Positions 1 through 14,000 of a stretch of 64,000 bases of DNA are shown in pieces. The DNA comes from Brugia malayi (taxonomy: Eukaryota > Nematoda > Chromadorea > Rhabditida > Onchocercidae). Within the stretch, counting starts at the first letter, position 1; each line of letters starts with the position of its first letter. A program made the position numbers and the translations under genes. The notes under the pieces were generated by a model. The model saw nothing but the letters and a program-made list of their open reading frames with translations, was not told where the DNA came from and searched no databases. The DNA lies in assembly GCF_000002995.4 (NCBI RefSeq), contig NW_025062479.1, positions 12,787,721-12,851,720 on the forward strand, given 5' to 3'.

Positions 1-3000
1 TGAAATATTTTCAGTATTTATATCAAATTCTACGAACAATTTTTAAAAAACCAGCTGAAACGATAAAAATCAAAATAAAACATCTCGTTCATACCATGTA
101 AAAGGATACGCCATAACACGCTTTTCTGTTACTATACACCTTTCTGGTAGTGCTTAAAGATTGGTTATTTATCCATCTTTCGCCACGCCAAAAACGGTTC
201 TTCTAACTAAACCATTTCAATAACATTTCTATCAAATCTTCAACTCAACTTTTGATATGGTGCTGATTGAACCTAAAATATCTTCATTCGAAATCTAAAA
301 AATAATGTAACAATCTATCCATCTTCCAACAAACTTTCACGATTTTTTCTCCTTCACCAAGCAAAAGGAAAACATTATTTTCCCAAAATGCTTTGGAAAT
401 TTTTTCATTTTAGAAAAGCACGAAAAACAAACTCAACCTAGCACCCCCAATATGAATAACAATTTGCATTCATGAAATAAAAATAAATTTAAATTTCCGC
501 ATTGCAGAAAGTTCCGCCCTAAAAACTTCACGAAACATCGGAGATCACAACAAACTTTCTATCGCCCACAACACATCTTAAAATTACAGCAATTCATTTA
601 TTGGTTCGAAATTTTAAAACATGCCAGCATGTACATTTTTGGCTGCCGAATTAAACTGCAAAACAATTTACTAAATATTCAGTAGGAAAACGAGGATAGT
701 TCCAAAGCATTATTAATAAAAAGTTACTAACTGACAACTACTCTAAAAAATTACTGAAAGAAAAAAAAAAAAAAACCAAATGGTGAAGAATTACCATAAT
801 TCACTGCTTCAATGACTAACTTTTCTTGTTAAATAATATCTGAAAAAGAATTATGACCTGAAAATTGATAAAAAACTTGAAAACAGAAATCTATATTCCC
901 AGTATCCAGTTCCCAATTCTTCCATCTAAAAACCTACAACTCTCAAGAGTTATCAGCAGTCTTCTATCTTTCCACTCAAATTTCCGCTTCTATGCTCGCA
1001 ACATATTTATGATAAACTCCAAGGAATAAAATAAGGTAAAGATGTAAGTTCAAAGCAGAAGATAATCTTTTGGAGTATTCGCATTTAATTTCTAAGTCAA
1101 TAAAAATATTTCACTGAAACAAATTACGTTCACGTTGTCTCTAAAACCCAAACAAAACTGAAACATTGATGCACACAACAATAGTATATATCTAGTTTGT
1201 ACTAATCCTTCTACCCTTCATGACTAATTTTCTAATGAACAGATGAATTGTCATGCTGTCCAATTTGTTATACCAAATTTTATTACAGCACCACATTTTT
1301 AATGCTACCTATTAAGTGCAAAATATGTAAACTGTAAAAATTAACAACACATCAGTTATAATAATGAAAAAGAAATGGTTTCATAAATAGATCAGAAAGT
1401 AACGGATCAACAAATGATTTAGTGTAAAAAGGCGAGCAATTATAGCTGACAGTTATGAGTAGTAAATATTATTGCAAAAATCTATAAGACCATTACGAAA
1501 GTAAATTAAAGATATCTCAAATATCAATTAAAAATTCAGAAAGAAAGGGACCACTTTTTACTCCTAAAGGTTTCAGTTTGATTGCAGTCCAAAGAGCCAA
1601 TAACAAAGACTGACAAAGTTTTGACCTTAGAAAATGTCTCGACTTTGACTTTGGTAAAAAAAGCCCGTACTTGCAACATTTTTCCATTTCAAAAGACTTT
1701 TGGAATAGAACCATTCACATAAAGAATTTAATAACTTCAGTGCTCAACTCTCTCGAATTAAGAGAAAATCATATTATCACACACCGAAATCATTATATCA
1801 CTACAATCAGGATAATCGCAATACAAACGATTGTTACCAATCACAGCCATAATTTCATTCAAACCATACCTATTCACTATCATTACTTCGATTAAACCAC
1901 AGTTTCGAAAAGTTTTAATAGAAATATTGGCATATATCATTATTAATTTTACTATATTCTAATAAAGAAGATAAAGTATATGCAGAATTACTAAGTCACC
2001 TACTTACTGTTACCACCGAAAAAAAAAAAAAAGCACTCTAAAAATTAAAGATAAAAATTATCATCGTATTAGGAAAAGTGATTCTACTAACTGAAGTTAC
2101 CAAATCTATCACAATTCTAATTTACGCTGCTTTCAAACATTCAAATATATCAACATCACATATATATGGAAATAACTCCAGAACATGTCGCTTCAACAGC
2201 AATGAAAAAAGACTTAAACAAAAATAATGAGCAGAAAAACTGATGCAAACAGCTAATGAATTCAATAAAAGCAAGACTTATTTCACTTAAAAAAAAATCT
2301 AGCCATTTCAATTAATCCTCAGTATCATAACCACATAATTCTTAATCAAAAAAATATCAATTGATGAAGGGAACAAAAAGAACTTTTATGTAATATCATA
2401 TCGATCAGCAACTAACGTAACAATTGACACACTAACATAACTAGTATAACTAACATAATTAATATAACTAGCGTAGTATTCTTGAAGGTACTTGATGTAC
2501 CTTATACTCATTTTATCAGTTCATTATATATATAATATGGTGATTTAATTAAAAATGTAACAGCGTTTTAAATCGACTGAATATTTCAATATTTTTGAAC
2601 TCTCCAGTCAAAATTCACCACCTTTTAATTCGAATTTAAATTAGAAATACTAAATGAATTCCTTTTATAGGGCCACGGCGTAGAAAAATCCAAAAAGGAC
2701 AACAAACATTTCCGAATTTGTTTCAATTCGGTTTAATAATTTTTATCTAGAGAAAAAAAAATTTTTTTCTCGCATTATTAGGTAATTTACAGCAGAACCA
2801 TCCTTACAGTAAAGAAATGTTTGAAAAGATTGATACTATAGAAACAATAAAAGTAATAGCAGCAAACTATTTATGCTCTATTATATTTCGCAATGATCTG
2901 CAGGAAACGCAATAAAATAGTAGTAAACTAACTTAAACCTCCCAAATATTGACAAAATTCGTACTATTAAAAAAAAATTCATAACCCATAAAAATTAATA

Positions 3001-3209
3001 ACTCATACTGCCGTGAAAGCACTGTGATGTTATTAAACAACCAAATTACACCAGAAAACTATTAAAGAGAACCGAGTAACGTAGTGTCAATCAATATTTC
3101 CAACAAATCTATAAAGTTTCACTGAAAATCGAAAAAAAAAAATAATATAATATATGATACAATTATCAAAATTCAAAGCGCTGAAAATTTATAAGAAGAG
3201 AAGACTTAC
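1..3209. other. AT-rich stretch with no coding exon seen; probably intron of the TSC22-like gene
   Basis: No open frame here has the look of a coding exon. I searched the minus strand for the C-terminal TSC box (the leucine-zipper region expected to finish the neighbouring gene) and did not find it, so this stretch is probably a large 3' intron of that gene, whose last exon(s) would lie left of the window. A run of short near-repeats built from 'ctaacataa' and 'ctagtataa' sits at about 2411-2474. Otherwise I see only short A and T runs. Confidence 0.5.
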
Positions 3210-5712
3210 GGATCGTCCGCTTCAGTTACAGTAAGCGGTACATTTGTTGCAATCGGTTCGGGTGCAAACGATGGTTGGACCATAACATTCGAATCAGGAT
3301 GTTCCTGAAATCGCTATCAACTGTTTTCATAATTCATAAATAAACGTAAAAATAAACAAAATGAAGCACAGCTTAATCTAAATAACAGAAGAATGTCCCA
3401 TTCTGACAAATAGGGAATGATTATGATCACATGCGTAACCAAAAATAGTACGTCTATATACAGAGTGACAGAATTTCAGCAAAGATATCTGTCTGAATGA
3501 ATATCTAGAATAGTCACGGCTCACGTTTCTTTAAATCTTAAAGGAACTGAGAACAAAGTGATGGAACCAAGCAGTCGTATACTCAATTAGGAAACTAATA
3601 AATTTCGGAAGGAAAGAAAAGATTTAAAATAATAGAAACCGATAGTGGTTGTAAATATGAAGTTGTAGCGGATGGCGTTCGGTAGAACTGGGATGTGTGG
3701 GCAGGTGCTACTCCAGCATTAAGGACGGGCGCCGACGCTGCAGTTTGTAGTGACAATAAATTTTCGTGATCTGAGACTTTTCCCTGAAAAAAGAAGGGTA
3801 TGCACAAGAAAAGTTATACCTACTAATTACTGAAAGATACAAAAATCAATAACAGCAATACACAGAAAGCAAATCAAATACACTAATCTTGCATGTTTAA
3901 ACTGTTATGCACACTAAAACATATTTTCAAATGCTGCTAGTAAATCGAAGAAAAAGTTGTTATGTTCTCTAACTTTCTAAGATTAATTATGCAAACAATT
4001 TGAAAGAGCCGTCCATGTTAAATACTTATAAAACTCATAAGTAATCGTATCCAGCACGATTAAGCCATCAATGAATGAGACACTTTACTGAATGATTAGA
4101 CAATTCTGATGGCTTTATTCATGACCAGAAGTAAAAAATAATAAATACCTTAGTTTCAATAATAGTTGCATTATTGATCACAGGAGAAGTACTCGCTGAA
4201 GATGGAGTACCGTGTATTGGAGTTGCAGATGGAGGATCAATGGATGTAACAACGATTGTACTGGATTCTTTTCCTATATTTGATACGTCAATCGCTTGTG
4301 ATATTGCTAAAAACACCAGTATAAATGTTGATCGTTGACTAATTTTTCAAAAAAAAAAAAAAAAACCGTAAGATCAATTGTTGCAAACACGGTCCACAAT
4401 ACGTTCAAAATAAGATCTTTACTTAAAACTAATTCCACTTTTGCAGTTTCTAACTAGGAAGTAAAAAAGCTACACTCAACAATCGAAAACCAAATGGATT
4501 TGTATCTGAGTAATAAAATAAAATCAGGACCTGTTCCACTCGTATCAGTTCCTGAAATCAAGTGTGGTTCATTTGCCGTATTATTCACTGTATCTGTTTG
4601 GCCATGGGAAATGAAAGTCCGACATCCGACCAGATTTTCAACAATATTGACTGCTATAAAAATAGCTGAGCATGTTAGATTGTCCTAGAAGCAGTCTAGT
4701 CTGATGCATTAGGCTTCAAATGCCCACTGCAACACCGTATAAAATGTGTTCAGTTCGGAAACTATTCACATTTTCTTTACAGCAGACAATAGAATAATTG
4801 AATGATTGTCAGTGGAAATGAAAGCATCAAAATTAAAATCAAATTACTCCGATTTATACTCGTAAGTGCATTGTTTACCCAGTGCTATAGGTATCAATGA
4901 AAGTATTCATCGCGAACGATAAGGGTACATCTAAAAATGACCGGGAAAAAGGTAAAACTGAATATACCTCTCATTATGGGTACAACCGAAAAACCTTGCT
5001 TCATCAAAAGTTTCAAGATATTTATTTCTCGAACATTCACTCAAAAATAACCTTCAAAAGACAAAAATGAAAATTGAATTTTCCAAAAAATCCTGTCCCT
5101 GTAATCCCCTTTTCAAACTTCTATAACACTGAAATATGATTTTATCATGATAAACTGGAAAAAAAAAAGACTGAAACTAATACAAATGAAATGTCACAAT
5201 AACTTACGTAACGAATGTTTTTCTGATTTGTCCGTAAAGTCAATAATTGCACCAGTTTCCGATGTCTTGTCTTTATAATCCCAACATTTCCAACGGCCAC
5301 GAGTAAAAGTCCCTGGAACAGGGACAACCTGCAAACAAATACACACTCCAATAAATATGTCACGCCGCACAGAAACCAGATTTAACAAACACTTGAAACC
5401 AGATTTAACAATATAAGCATATCCATGTAGTATTTGTCTATCACAGTGAAGGGGATATAAGCTTCTAGAATTACTTGGAGGACATTTCTTCGCAAATTAA
5501 ATTTATAATCATTATACCTACTAATTTGGTATGCTAATTCGACTAATTTCTTCGGAATAACAAAAATGATGCCCTTCGATAAAAGCTGCATAGTACTGTT
5601 ACCTTCTAAAAACTGAGTGAGAGAGAATAACCTGAAATTGCCGTTCTTTTGGTTTTGCAGCTGCCATCTCACTTGCTGCTTGTTCGTCGTTGTCTGTTGT
5701 GGTTATACCCAT
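3210..5712 (-). CDS. TSC22/bunched-family protein, long-isoform N-terminal part (3' end outside window)
   Basis: Five minus-strand exons join in frame: 5632-5712, 5208-5328, 4149-4306, 3640-3783 and 3210-3304, each with GT/AG ends on the minus strand, giving about 199 residues before running off the window. The ATG at 5712 has an in-frame stop nine codons upstream and a good acceptor (TTTCAG at 5760-5765) 47 bases before it, possibly a trans-splice site. Residues 24-47 read RQFQVVPVPG then TFTRGRWKCWDYKD. The GRW-x-C-x-D block after a hydrophobic VV is, to my knowledge, a conserved motif of the long isoforms of TSC22D1, TSC22D2 and Drosophila bunched A. The rest is Ser/Thr/Pro/Ala-rich and probably disordered, as in those proteins. 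The family acts in growth and stress signalling through a C-terminal dimerising TSC box, which is not visible here. The last donor (3209-3208) is GTAAGT. The family call rests on one motif. Confidence 0.6.
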
Positions 5713-6747
5713 AGTAGTATTATACGAGTCGTTCTGTCACTGCATTGTCTAATCATTGACTGAAATAATATAAGTAAGAACCAAGCATTCTGAATAAAAT
5801 TTAAAAAACTGAAATTCTTTAAGTTCGGAACCCTGAATTGCGCGGATAACTCACGAAAGACTTCCATTATTTTCAGACTGGGAGAAAAACCCCCCAAACC
5901 ACTTCCACTTCAAAAGAAAAAAAAACCCCATGCGAAATCATAGCTTAATTACAACAAACCAAATAACGAATCGCACAGCGAGATATGAGAACATTACGTA
6001 AATTGTAATCTCTGTGCTGTATACTTGCCTTCAAGTCAGATATAACTGAGTAGTTTTTGACAGCTCGATGCTCTAAATAATTGACAAAGGGTGGAAGGGG
6101 ACTAACTGAAGCAGAAATTGGAAGTATCTGATGATAAGTACGTTGATCACAGCAAACACTAGGAAAAGTATTTGATAGTAGTGAAGCGCACATACTCTGC
6201 TCTTTTTGTTTGAAGCGAATACTAGAACTTCAGTAGAGTAATGCTCTTTAGCTGAAGTGGAAATTTAATTTAACTGTACGGTAGAAAAGAAGAATACTGT
6301 CTAAAGAAGAGGTTAAGAGTGAAAACAGGAGATATTAATGATAGTTTTGATTCCCTTGTTTGAATCAGTACAGAGTCGAGAAGTACAAAAATGGTCGCTC
6401 ATAGCCATAATAGCAGAAACTAATGATAAATCGATATGGAGCAAAAAAGGAGGTAATAATTTTTGAACTTGAGTTTGAACTCACTTAAATTTATATATAA
6501 CTCGAAATTAGATGTTTTGAGGGTGATGCAGTTTATCGTTTCACATTTCTTCTATGGCTAGAGTAATAAGATGCGTTTACGCAATAACCTGGTGTTTTGG
6601 AATACATGTATAATGTTTCAGTGCGTATGTCATAACACCAAAAGAGAACCTAAAGATTCATTGAGACGGTATCCTTATACACCATTCTGAATAGGTCATC
6701 ACGATTGCTGGTGTTATCATATTGTTGTCATTGTATTTTTCAAGTTA
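5713..6747. promoter_or_regulatory. Divergent intergenic region between the TSC22-like gene and gcn-2
   Basis: About 1 kb separates the minus-strand start at 5712 from the gcn-2 leader. Any promoters for both genes must be here or use upstream exons. I see no clear TATA box or GC island. A minus-strand open frame (6029-6193) is discussed as a possible alternative first exon. The base composition is as AT-rich as the rest. Confidence 0.4.
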
Positions 6748-6777
6748 ATGGGAGACAACATTCGACAGAATCACTAA
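6748..6777 (+). CDS. uORF in the gcn-2 leader (9 codons plus stop)
   Basis: An ATG three bases after a plausible acceptor (TTTTTCAAG ending at 6744) opens a frame of nine codons (MGDNIRQNH) and a stop, ending four bases before the gcn-2 ATG and in a different frame. If the acceptor at 6744 is the trans-splice site, every gcn-2 mRNA would carry this uORF. A second AG nearer the main ATG (about 6768) could remove it. Confidence 0.45.
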   Translation: MGDNIRQNH

Positions 6778-6781
6778 ACTT

Positions 6782-8018
6782 ATGAAATCGATGGAGCACC
6801 GGCAATATGAACAACGAAGTGCTGCAGTTGGTGATATCGGCGGGACACTAGATGACGCTAAAAGGCGACAAGGAGATGAACGGATAGTGTTGGAGTCCGT
6901 ATATGGTGAAGACTTCCGCGATGCTGCCCAAAATGCTTGGAAGGTTTGTTGAATCGACTGATTAGATTTGATTAATTAATCATTTTATATACGATTGATG
7001 TAGAAAGTCTCTCTCATTATCTCCATTATCTTCATTTGCTTGTTTCCATGAATGGTTCGTTGAAGCACATTATTAGATTAAAATGCTAACTGGTGATGTT
7101 TGTCAGATTTCATTTTTTCACTCGCATTATCTGGCTTGAAATATAACTGTGTAAATATCATAGATAACTTCACTTATGTTTTTTATTTGTTGTTGTGTCT
7201 CTAGTCAATGATTTCAACAATCAGAAGATTCAGTAATTGTTCATAAACATTAGGTAAAACAGTTATTAGATGTCTGCAGTTGGATTTACCAAGGTAACAG
7301 TCATCATGCTGTTTACATATAAACTTTTTCTAACTTTTTCTGAAGAGTCTGTTATAAAAATCAGTCGATTTTTTTACAGATATGGCAACCACTTGACGTC
7401 ATCCTGCATTTAAAACCTGTTCGATCAGTTAGCACCACCAGCGGCAAAATTTACGTCTCGTTAGATCTTCATGTAAAATGTCCAAAAACATATCCATTAT
7501 ATGGGTATGTGCAGCATTTTGTTTTTTTTATGCTACACAGTATGATAATAGCCAATATAATAATTTAAAATGTTTAAAACAGTCTTTTCAGTTTTTATGT
7601 TGTTCACTTAAAAACCTCAAAAATTTTATCAGGACAATTATTTATCCTTTAACAATTTTTCGCCAATTTCCGGTGTTATTTATAGGACACCAGTGATTGC
7701 GCTAGAAAATATACAAGGTATTTCGCTGAGGGATATTGATAAACTTAAACAGATGCTAGATAGTAAAGCAGCATCATTGAAAGGAAACGTGAGTAATCAT
7801 TATTGACTTCGTTTTATCTAATTCATTACTTTTTTTAGTAAACAAATAAGTTCACGTAAATGATTGGAACATTTTTGATGAGTAACAATTTTCAGGAAAT
7901 TGTTCTAGAACTGTGCCAGATGGTTCAAGAATTTCTATATGAACGAAATAAACCTCCAGAAGGATCTTTTTTCGATGGCATGTTACAGCAGCATGCAGCA
8001 GTGGAACATGAACGGAGG
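6782..8018 (+). other. gcn-2: gcn-2 exons 1-4: RWD domain
   Basis: Exons 1-4 encode residues 1-171. The RWD signature starts at residues 31-45 (GDERIVLESVYGEDF), continues with a beta-strand region ending in KCPKTYPLYG, the family's conserved YP turn, and then PVIALENIQGISLRDIDKL, followed by the last helix with ELCQMVQEFLYERN. In GCN2 the RWD domain binds GCN1 (with GCN20) on the ribosome. The weak donor at 8019 means retention of the 131-base intron would end translation at the TAG at 8037-8039, just after the RWD domain. Confidence 0.9.
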
Positions 8019-11000
8019 GTGCTGACGTTTCCTATGTAGTCTGTAGTAGTTTTATTGGGGTTATCATATTAGGATGATTTAAGAATTTTTCCTCGTTAAG
8101 TTTTGAAAGAACTTTCTGAGATCCTTTAATTTTTTTACTAATATCTCAGAGACAACGAGTAAGATCGGAACAGCGTGATCGCGAGGATGTTGTAGCATTT
8201 CAAAAAATGCATGAAGAAAAACTGATGTGGCGGAAGGCTGAGGAAGGTGAACCCACGACACCAGTTGATGATAGTTCATACGAAACATTTTCCTGTATCG
8301 ATGGTGTTCAAAGGCGGTTGACCAAAATGAACGATTTTAGGAGGCGGCCGAATATTAGTCCGTTCTGTCGGGAATGGTCAGCTGTGGATTGTGCTACGGT
8401 AATTCAAGAAGTATTTCTAATAAAAGGGAATAAAGGCAGGGTGGAAGAAGCAGTTTCATGGTGATCAAACAGAAACAAGCTGACGAAAAACAAAAAAGTG
8501 TTTGTAATGTAGAGTGTATCAACCAACGGAGTACAAATCAATTTAATCTGAATCTGAGGATTATCAAAATCTTGAAAGGCTATAATTGAAAAATAAAAGC
8601 AGTATTATTGTAAGAAAAAATCCTCATTGGCTATTAAGTATTCATGCGTTATGTCTACATAATATGGATATATTTTCACGAATACATTGTTATGTCATCG
8701 GAAATCAACTATTAGTTTAGCTATTTATGTTTTTGTTCTTCCTTCGTGGTGGTTGTTATTTTGTTGTTATGTTCGATATTATTTCTTTGCTTCTAGGGCC
8801 ATGAACTTTTTATTACGGAATGGACATTTGCGGCGACAGCCAAGACGCCCATATCATCGCTTAAACCTTTTATTACTCATTTTAAACAGCTGGAAAAGAA
8901 ATTAAAACAAATTTCAAGAATTTCTGTCACTGAGCCAACATTATGCAGTTATGAAATGCTTTGTGTGCAGAAGAATAAATTGACAGTTTCGGAAATTAAT
9001 GTTTGGCAAGCTTTACTTCATATTACTTTTTCTGATTCTGGAAATATTTATTGTGGATCGCACCGAATGATATGTATCAACACAGTAGTTTGTCTCTCAG
9101 ATCGATTGAGCAGTGGGAGAGCGGAGAGCAAGGACCAATCAGTATACCTTTGTTTTAGCAAGAATGTCAATTTTTTTGTTTTTAAGGAAGGTGTCATTTA
9201 AACTTCAAGTTAATTGCAGTGTTATAATTGGTCAAAATATCGATGGGAATGACCGGAATTTATCATCTCAAATTGATATTTTCGAAACCGATAAAGTTAG
9301 TGTACTGAGACTTGTGAAAAATAAACTTCCTTCTTTAGCACAATAAAATAAACTTCACTTTATACTTGTTTCCTCATTAGAACAAACATCCGTGTTTGAA
9401 TTTGCTATAACTTTCATTTTAAATTAGAAAATTTTGATTATTCATGATTTTTGATCTTCTTAGAATTTAGTTTTAAAAATTAAAACAAACCTTTCATTTC
9501 TTTGTCAGTCAGAGTTATTATGTCTTTTTAATTTGCAGACACTTTTAGTTCGCCTTGCTGTCCAACTTTTAGATGGTTTGCGATTTCTTCACGAAAGAAA
9601 TTTGGGACATTTTGATCTTGACCTGATGTCTATATGGATCACTGGCAAACGGAACTTTCGTTTATCTGATTATTTCCTGAGGTATATTGTGATTAATTTT
9701 GCGCTGAGTATGGTTATGGAACAAGTTTCAGAAAATTTGAAGTAAGCTGAATAGGTCATAAGTTGATGAGATCTGAGGTCATTTGGAAGACTTTATGTAA
9801 ATTTTTTGAGATATTTACTTATTTTTTACAATTTAGGTCACTGCTTTTGAATCGATATAGGATTATCAAGGAATGTGTCGAAATGGTCGGTGAAAATATC
9901 GCCTCCGGTTCTTCAATAGATAAATTGCCACATAATGATTTGGCTTCATTGGGCAACATTTTCAGCAAATTCAGGGGGCTTCCGGCGGTTGCGAACGATC
10001 CAGATTTTTCTAAAAATCTCGAAAGCTTCGTGAAAGCTTGTCGAAACACCAAAATCTTGAAAATCTTAATGGAACATCCCTTTTTACATCAAGGTTTCTA
10101 CCAGTATTATAAGCCAGCTATATAAAAATCTATATTTTCAGGTATTTGCTCTGAAAAAGAGGTAGTGAAGTTGTTTTCAGATGATTTGTTCCAGTCTTTG
10201 ATTGACGTTGAGAAAGAAGGCTTCCAGCAAATTGCGCATAGTAGGCTTCGAAACGAATTTATTTTTATCGAAATGTTGGGGAAAGGCGGTTTTGGTGATG
10301 TCATGTTGGCAAAGTAAGATTGAGTACAGTTTTAAATGATTTTAAAACTAGCTGCATGATTACTAACCTTTCTTGATATCAAGTTTTGATTACCATTGTG
10401 CTTGTCAGCTCAAGAAAGGTTGTACTGAATGCCTAATCACTGTGATGAATAATTCGGATGATTACGAAAGAATCGTCGGTAACATTTGGCGAACAATAAT
10501 AAAATTTGAAATAATATGCTTAGATATCATTCATTTCAGGAGCTAGATCTTATTTTCTTGTTGATTGCTTTAGCTTTCTTTCTCTTTTTATAGGAATAAA
10601 CTGGATGGTAATGATTATGCGATCAAACGGATACCCTTAGATCCCAAGGATGAGCGATTCAGTCGAAAAGTTACACGCGAAGCGAAGCTGTTTTCGAAAT
10701 TAAATCATCCAAATGTTGTTCGTTACTACAGTGCTTGGATTGAGCAAGCTTCTACTGTTACAAAAGAAGCTGGACCGAAAAGTAGTAGTAGTGAAGTAAA
10801 TGTTAATAGTGGTCAAGAAGTGGGAACCGAAGGTATGTACTGATTATGTACTCTTATGATAAGTTAGACATTGTGATCTGAGTTAAATTTATTCAATTTG
10901 GGATCTAGTTTCGAAAGTCGAAGCATCATTGCTCAACGTTATTATAAATTATTCAAAAATTAACATCAAATTAGCATTACTTTTATATCGAAATTTAATG

Positions 11001-14000
11001 AATTGACTTGAATTTTTGTCAGACTCAATCCAATCCATTTAACCACCGGCTGTATTTTGGAAAATCACTTTTATTATGAAAAATTTCAATTCACTTTTTT
11101 AAAGTAAATCAACTTAAAGAATTTGTAATGAATTAAATGATGTTTTAGCAAATGATGTTTAGATTCCTTGATGCCCATGCAAATAAAGAATAACGAAAAA
11201 GTGGCAAAACGTTTAGCTGTAGATACGACAGCCGAGTGGTCAACGTCATTTCAAGTGGCTTCTATGTATGAACTGGATTCTGTTTCCGAAGAGCAATGCA
11301 AAGAGCCTGTCCGAACGTTATTCTCGCCTACTGGTCTTAGTACCGTTGAAAATTCGGACTTTGTGGGTTCCAGCTCTAGAGAACTTTTATGTTGTATAAA
11401 TCATTAAACCACCTATTTTAATCCCATTTATTATAGAACTATCCAAAGCTGTTTAATTAACAAAATGGATACTTTTCCAGTGTACTTTTATACGTTCTGG
11501 CGAACGCACTTATTGGTTTTTACTGGATCTAAAATGATACGTAAAAGTTACTAAAGCAGTACTTTTCTATCATTCTATTTGCTTGGTAATAGCAAATTCT
11601 CAGTAAAAAATGGTTGATTTTTGTGTTTTCATAATTTATAGGAAGTGCTTTTTGAAGATGAAGGCGACAATGAGGATTCGAGTGATGAAAATGTCGATAC
11701 ACCATCAAACCGGACGTTACCATCTGGAACGACAGCACGAAATTCTTCCACGCTCTCTCTAAGAATTTTATTCATTCAAATGGAATATTGTGAGAAGTCT
11801 ACTTTGCGTAATTTAATTGACAGTTCGAAACTGCTGAAAAATCCACGGCAAATATGGCGTTTATTTCGTGAAATATTGCTCGGGTTGCAATACATCCATC
11901 AAGAAGGCATGATTCATCGTGACATTAAGCCGGTTAGGCTTTTTTGTTTCTAAACTTTATAAAGGTTTTAGATTTTTTATAGATGTTCAGATTTCGGTTA
12001 CATTTCTGTAATTTCGAGATTTTCGTGATGAAAGCGTAGAGAGCCGTAACAACAAACTTTTGTTATAGCTTATCTCAACAGGATGTTTTTCAATTGTCTT
12101 GCTAAAAGAAATCATTTGTCTCACATGTAATTATTTTTTCAAATTACGGATTCCATGCAGTTATTGTAAAACTTCTCTTGGTTATTTTAATATTATTTCG
12201 TTCATTCTGCTCTTTCCTAAGCGTTTCTTTAATGAAATCTTGATATACTTTATTCCTTGAAGTTCATTTAGTTTCTCATTATTAGTAGTTACATCTGATT
12301 TTGCTATGGAAGGAACAGAAGAATCGGCGAAATTCCATTTCCTTTCTAACTGAATATTTGTAGATGAATGTTCTGATAGATGGTAGCGATCATGCAAAAA
12401 TTGGTGATTTTGGTCTCGCAACTCGCGATATTATGTCGAAAAATCTATCTTCTTTAAATGAGTCGGATATGAATTTTTCTATGACCAAAGATATTGGCAC
12501 AGCTCTTTATATTGCACCAGAATTATTGTCAACTGCTGGTGAAAGCATCGATTACACAACTAAAATCGACGTTTATAGGTTGTTGATCACTTTTTAATTT
12601 ATTATATTATCTGTTCAAACTTCAAAACTTTTTTTTTTTTTTATATATTAAAACTGGTTTATTATTTAAATAGTTGTTCTGATTATTGAATTCATTACTA
12701 TATACTTTGTCCATTTGTAAAAATTCCATAATTTACCCACTTGTCCACTAATTCAGTTACCAATTAACATTAAGATAAGTTCTGAAGAACATAAGTTAAG
12801 GCGCTGATTGAAACTCCACTTCAGATGAAAAATTCAGTTACGTTATCTTATTTAATATCTCGTTCATCTTTATACTTCTTAAATCTATATATCGATATTT
12901 GTTCCATTTCAGTCTTGGCATAGTCTTGTTTGAAATGTTCTATCGACCTCTTCTGCCTGGTATGGAACGAATAGCAGTAATAAAAAATCTGCGTGGTTCG
13001 GGTCATTTTCCCTCTGATTTCGGGGCTGGTATGTTGGAGGTATGAAGTCGTTTCTATTAATAGACACAATATAACACGTATACAAATAAATACTTCACTT
13101 ACAGTTTTTAGATACACCAAAAAGCTGCCAAAAAACTGATCAAATGGATGTTGGAAATCCAAGCAGATGATCGGCCATCGGTGCAGATTCTTCTAGAGAG
13201 CGATCGTATTCCAGTAGCAGAAATTGAAGAGAATGATTTCCAAGTAAACTAAATCACATGAGTTAAAGCTTCACGTAAAACAAAAGCAAACACATAAAAT
13301 TTCATAAAGGAATTTTTTCTACTGGTTAAGATTTAATTACCACTTATTTAATCTGTTCATTCAACTATAGTCATTGTCTTACTAAGCTTTTACAGAAAAT
13401 GTTTTGTCAAGCTATTCGGAGCAGAGGACGTTTGCATCATTGGATAATTGATACGTTGATAGCTAATCCGGTATTACCAGCAGCAGATTATCTTTATGAT
13501 CGAGGCATTTGTTCTGCTGTAAGGCAGTGTTCATGTTCATTATTTCATGAATGTAGCAAATGAGAATAACTCAACGGTTTCGTCTGTTAGTCGTTGGAAA
13601 TACACTGTCAAATTTACCGTTCCCTTTTAGATATATTATATACATGTGAGGATGTCTTCCGACTTTACATAAATGCAAAGTGCGGTAAAAAAGTCGGCAG
13701 TGAAAAGAGAGAAGATGGATTGTTTGAATCAAATTAAATTTGCATCTGTTTCTTTTGAAACAGATTAGTTGTTTCGTTAAATGTGAAAATAAATAATTTC
13801 ACTAGACTTAAATTTCTTTTTTAAACCGCTCATTGAATGTGCAGATCATTAGCCTTAAATTTTCGTTTATTTAGGACCGACTGAGTTTACCACGATTGCG
13901 TGCTGTCGAGTCCCTACGTAACAAACTGTGCCGTATCTGTTCAACACATGCTTTTATTCCATTTGATATGCATTCAATTACACCATTCAATGCCAAAAAT

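Noticed and set aside
9073..9160. GT-AG alternative for gcn-2 intron 6 (donor near 9072, acceptor at 9160)
   Set aside because: The phase works, but it adds about 40 residues with no family resemblance before the GQNIDG strand; the GC-AG solution keeps the family spacing.
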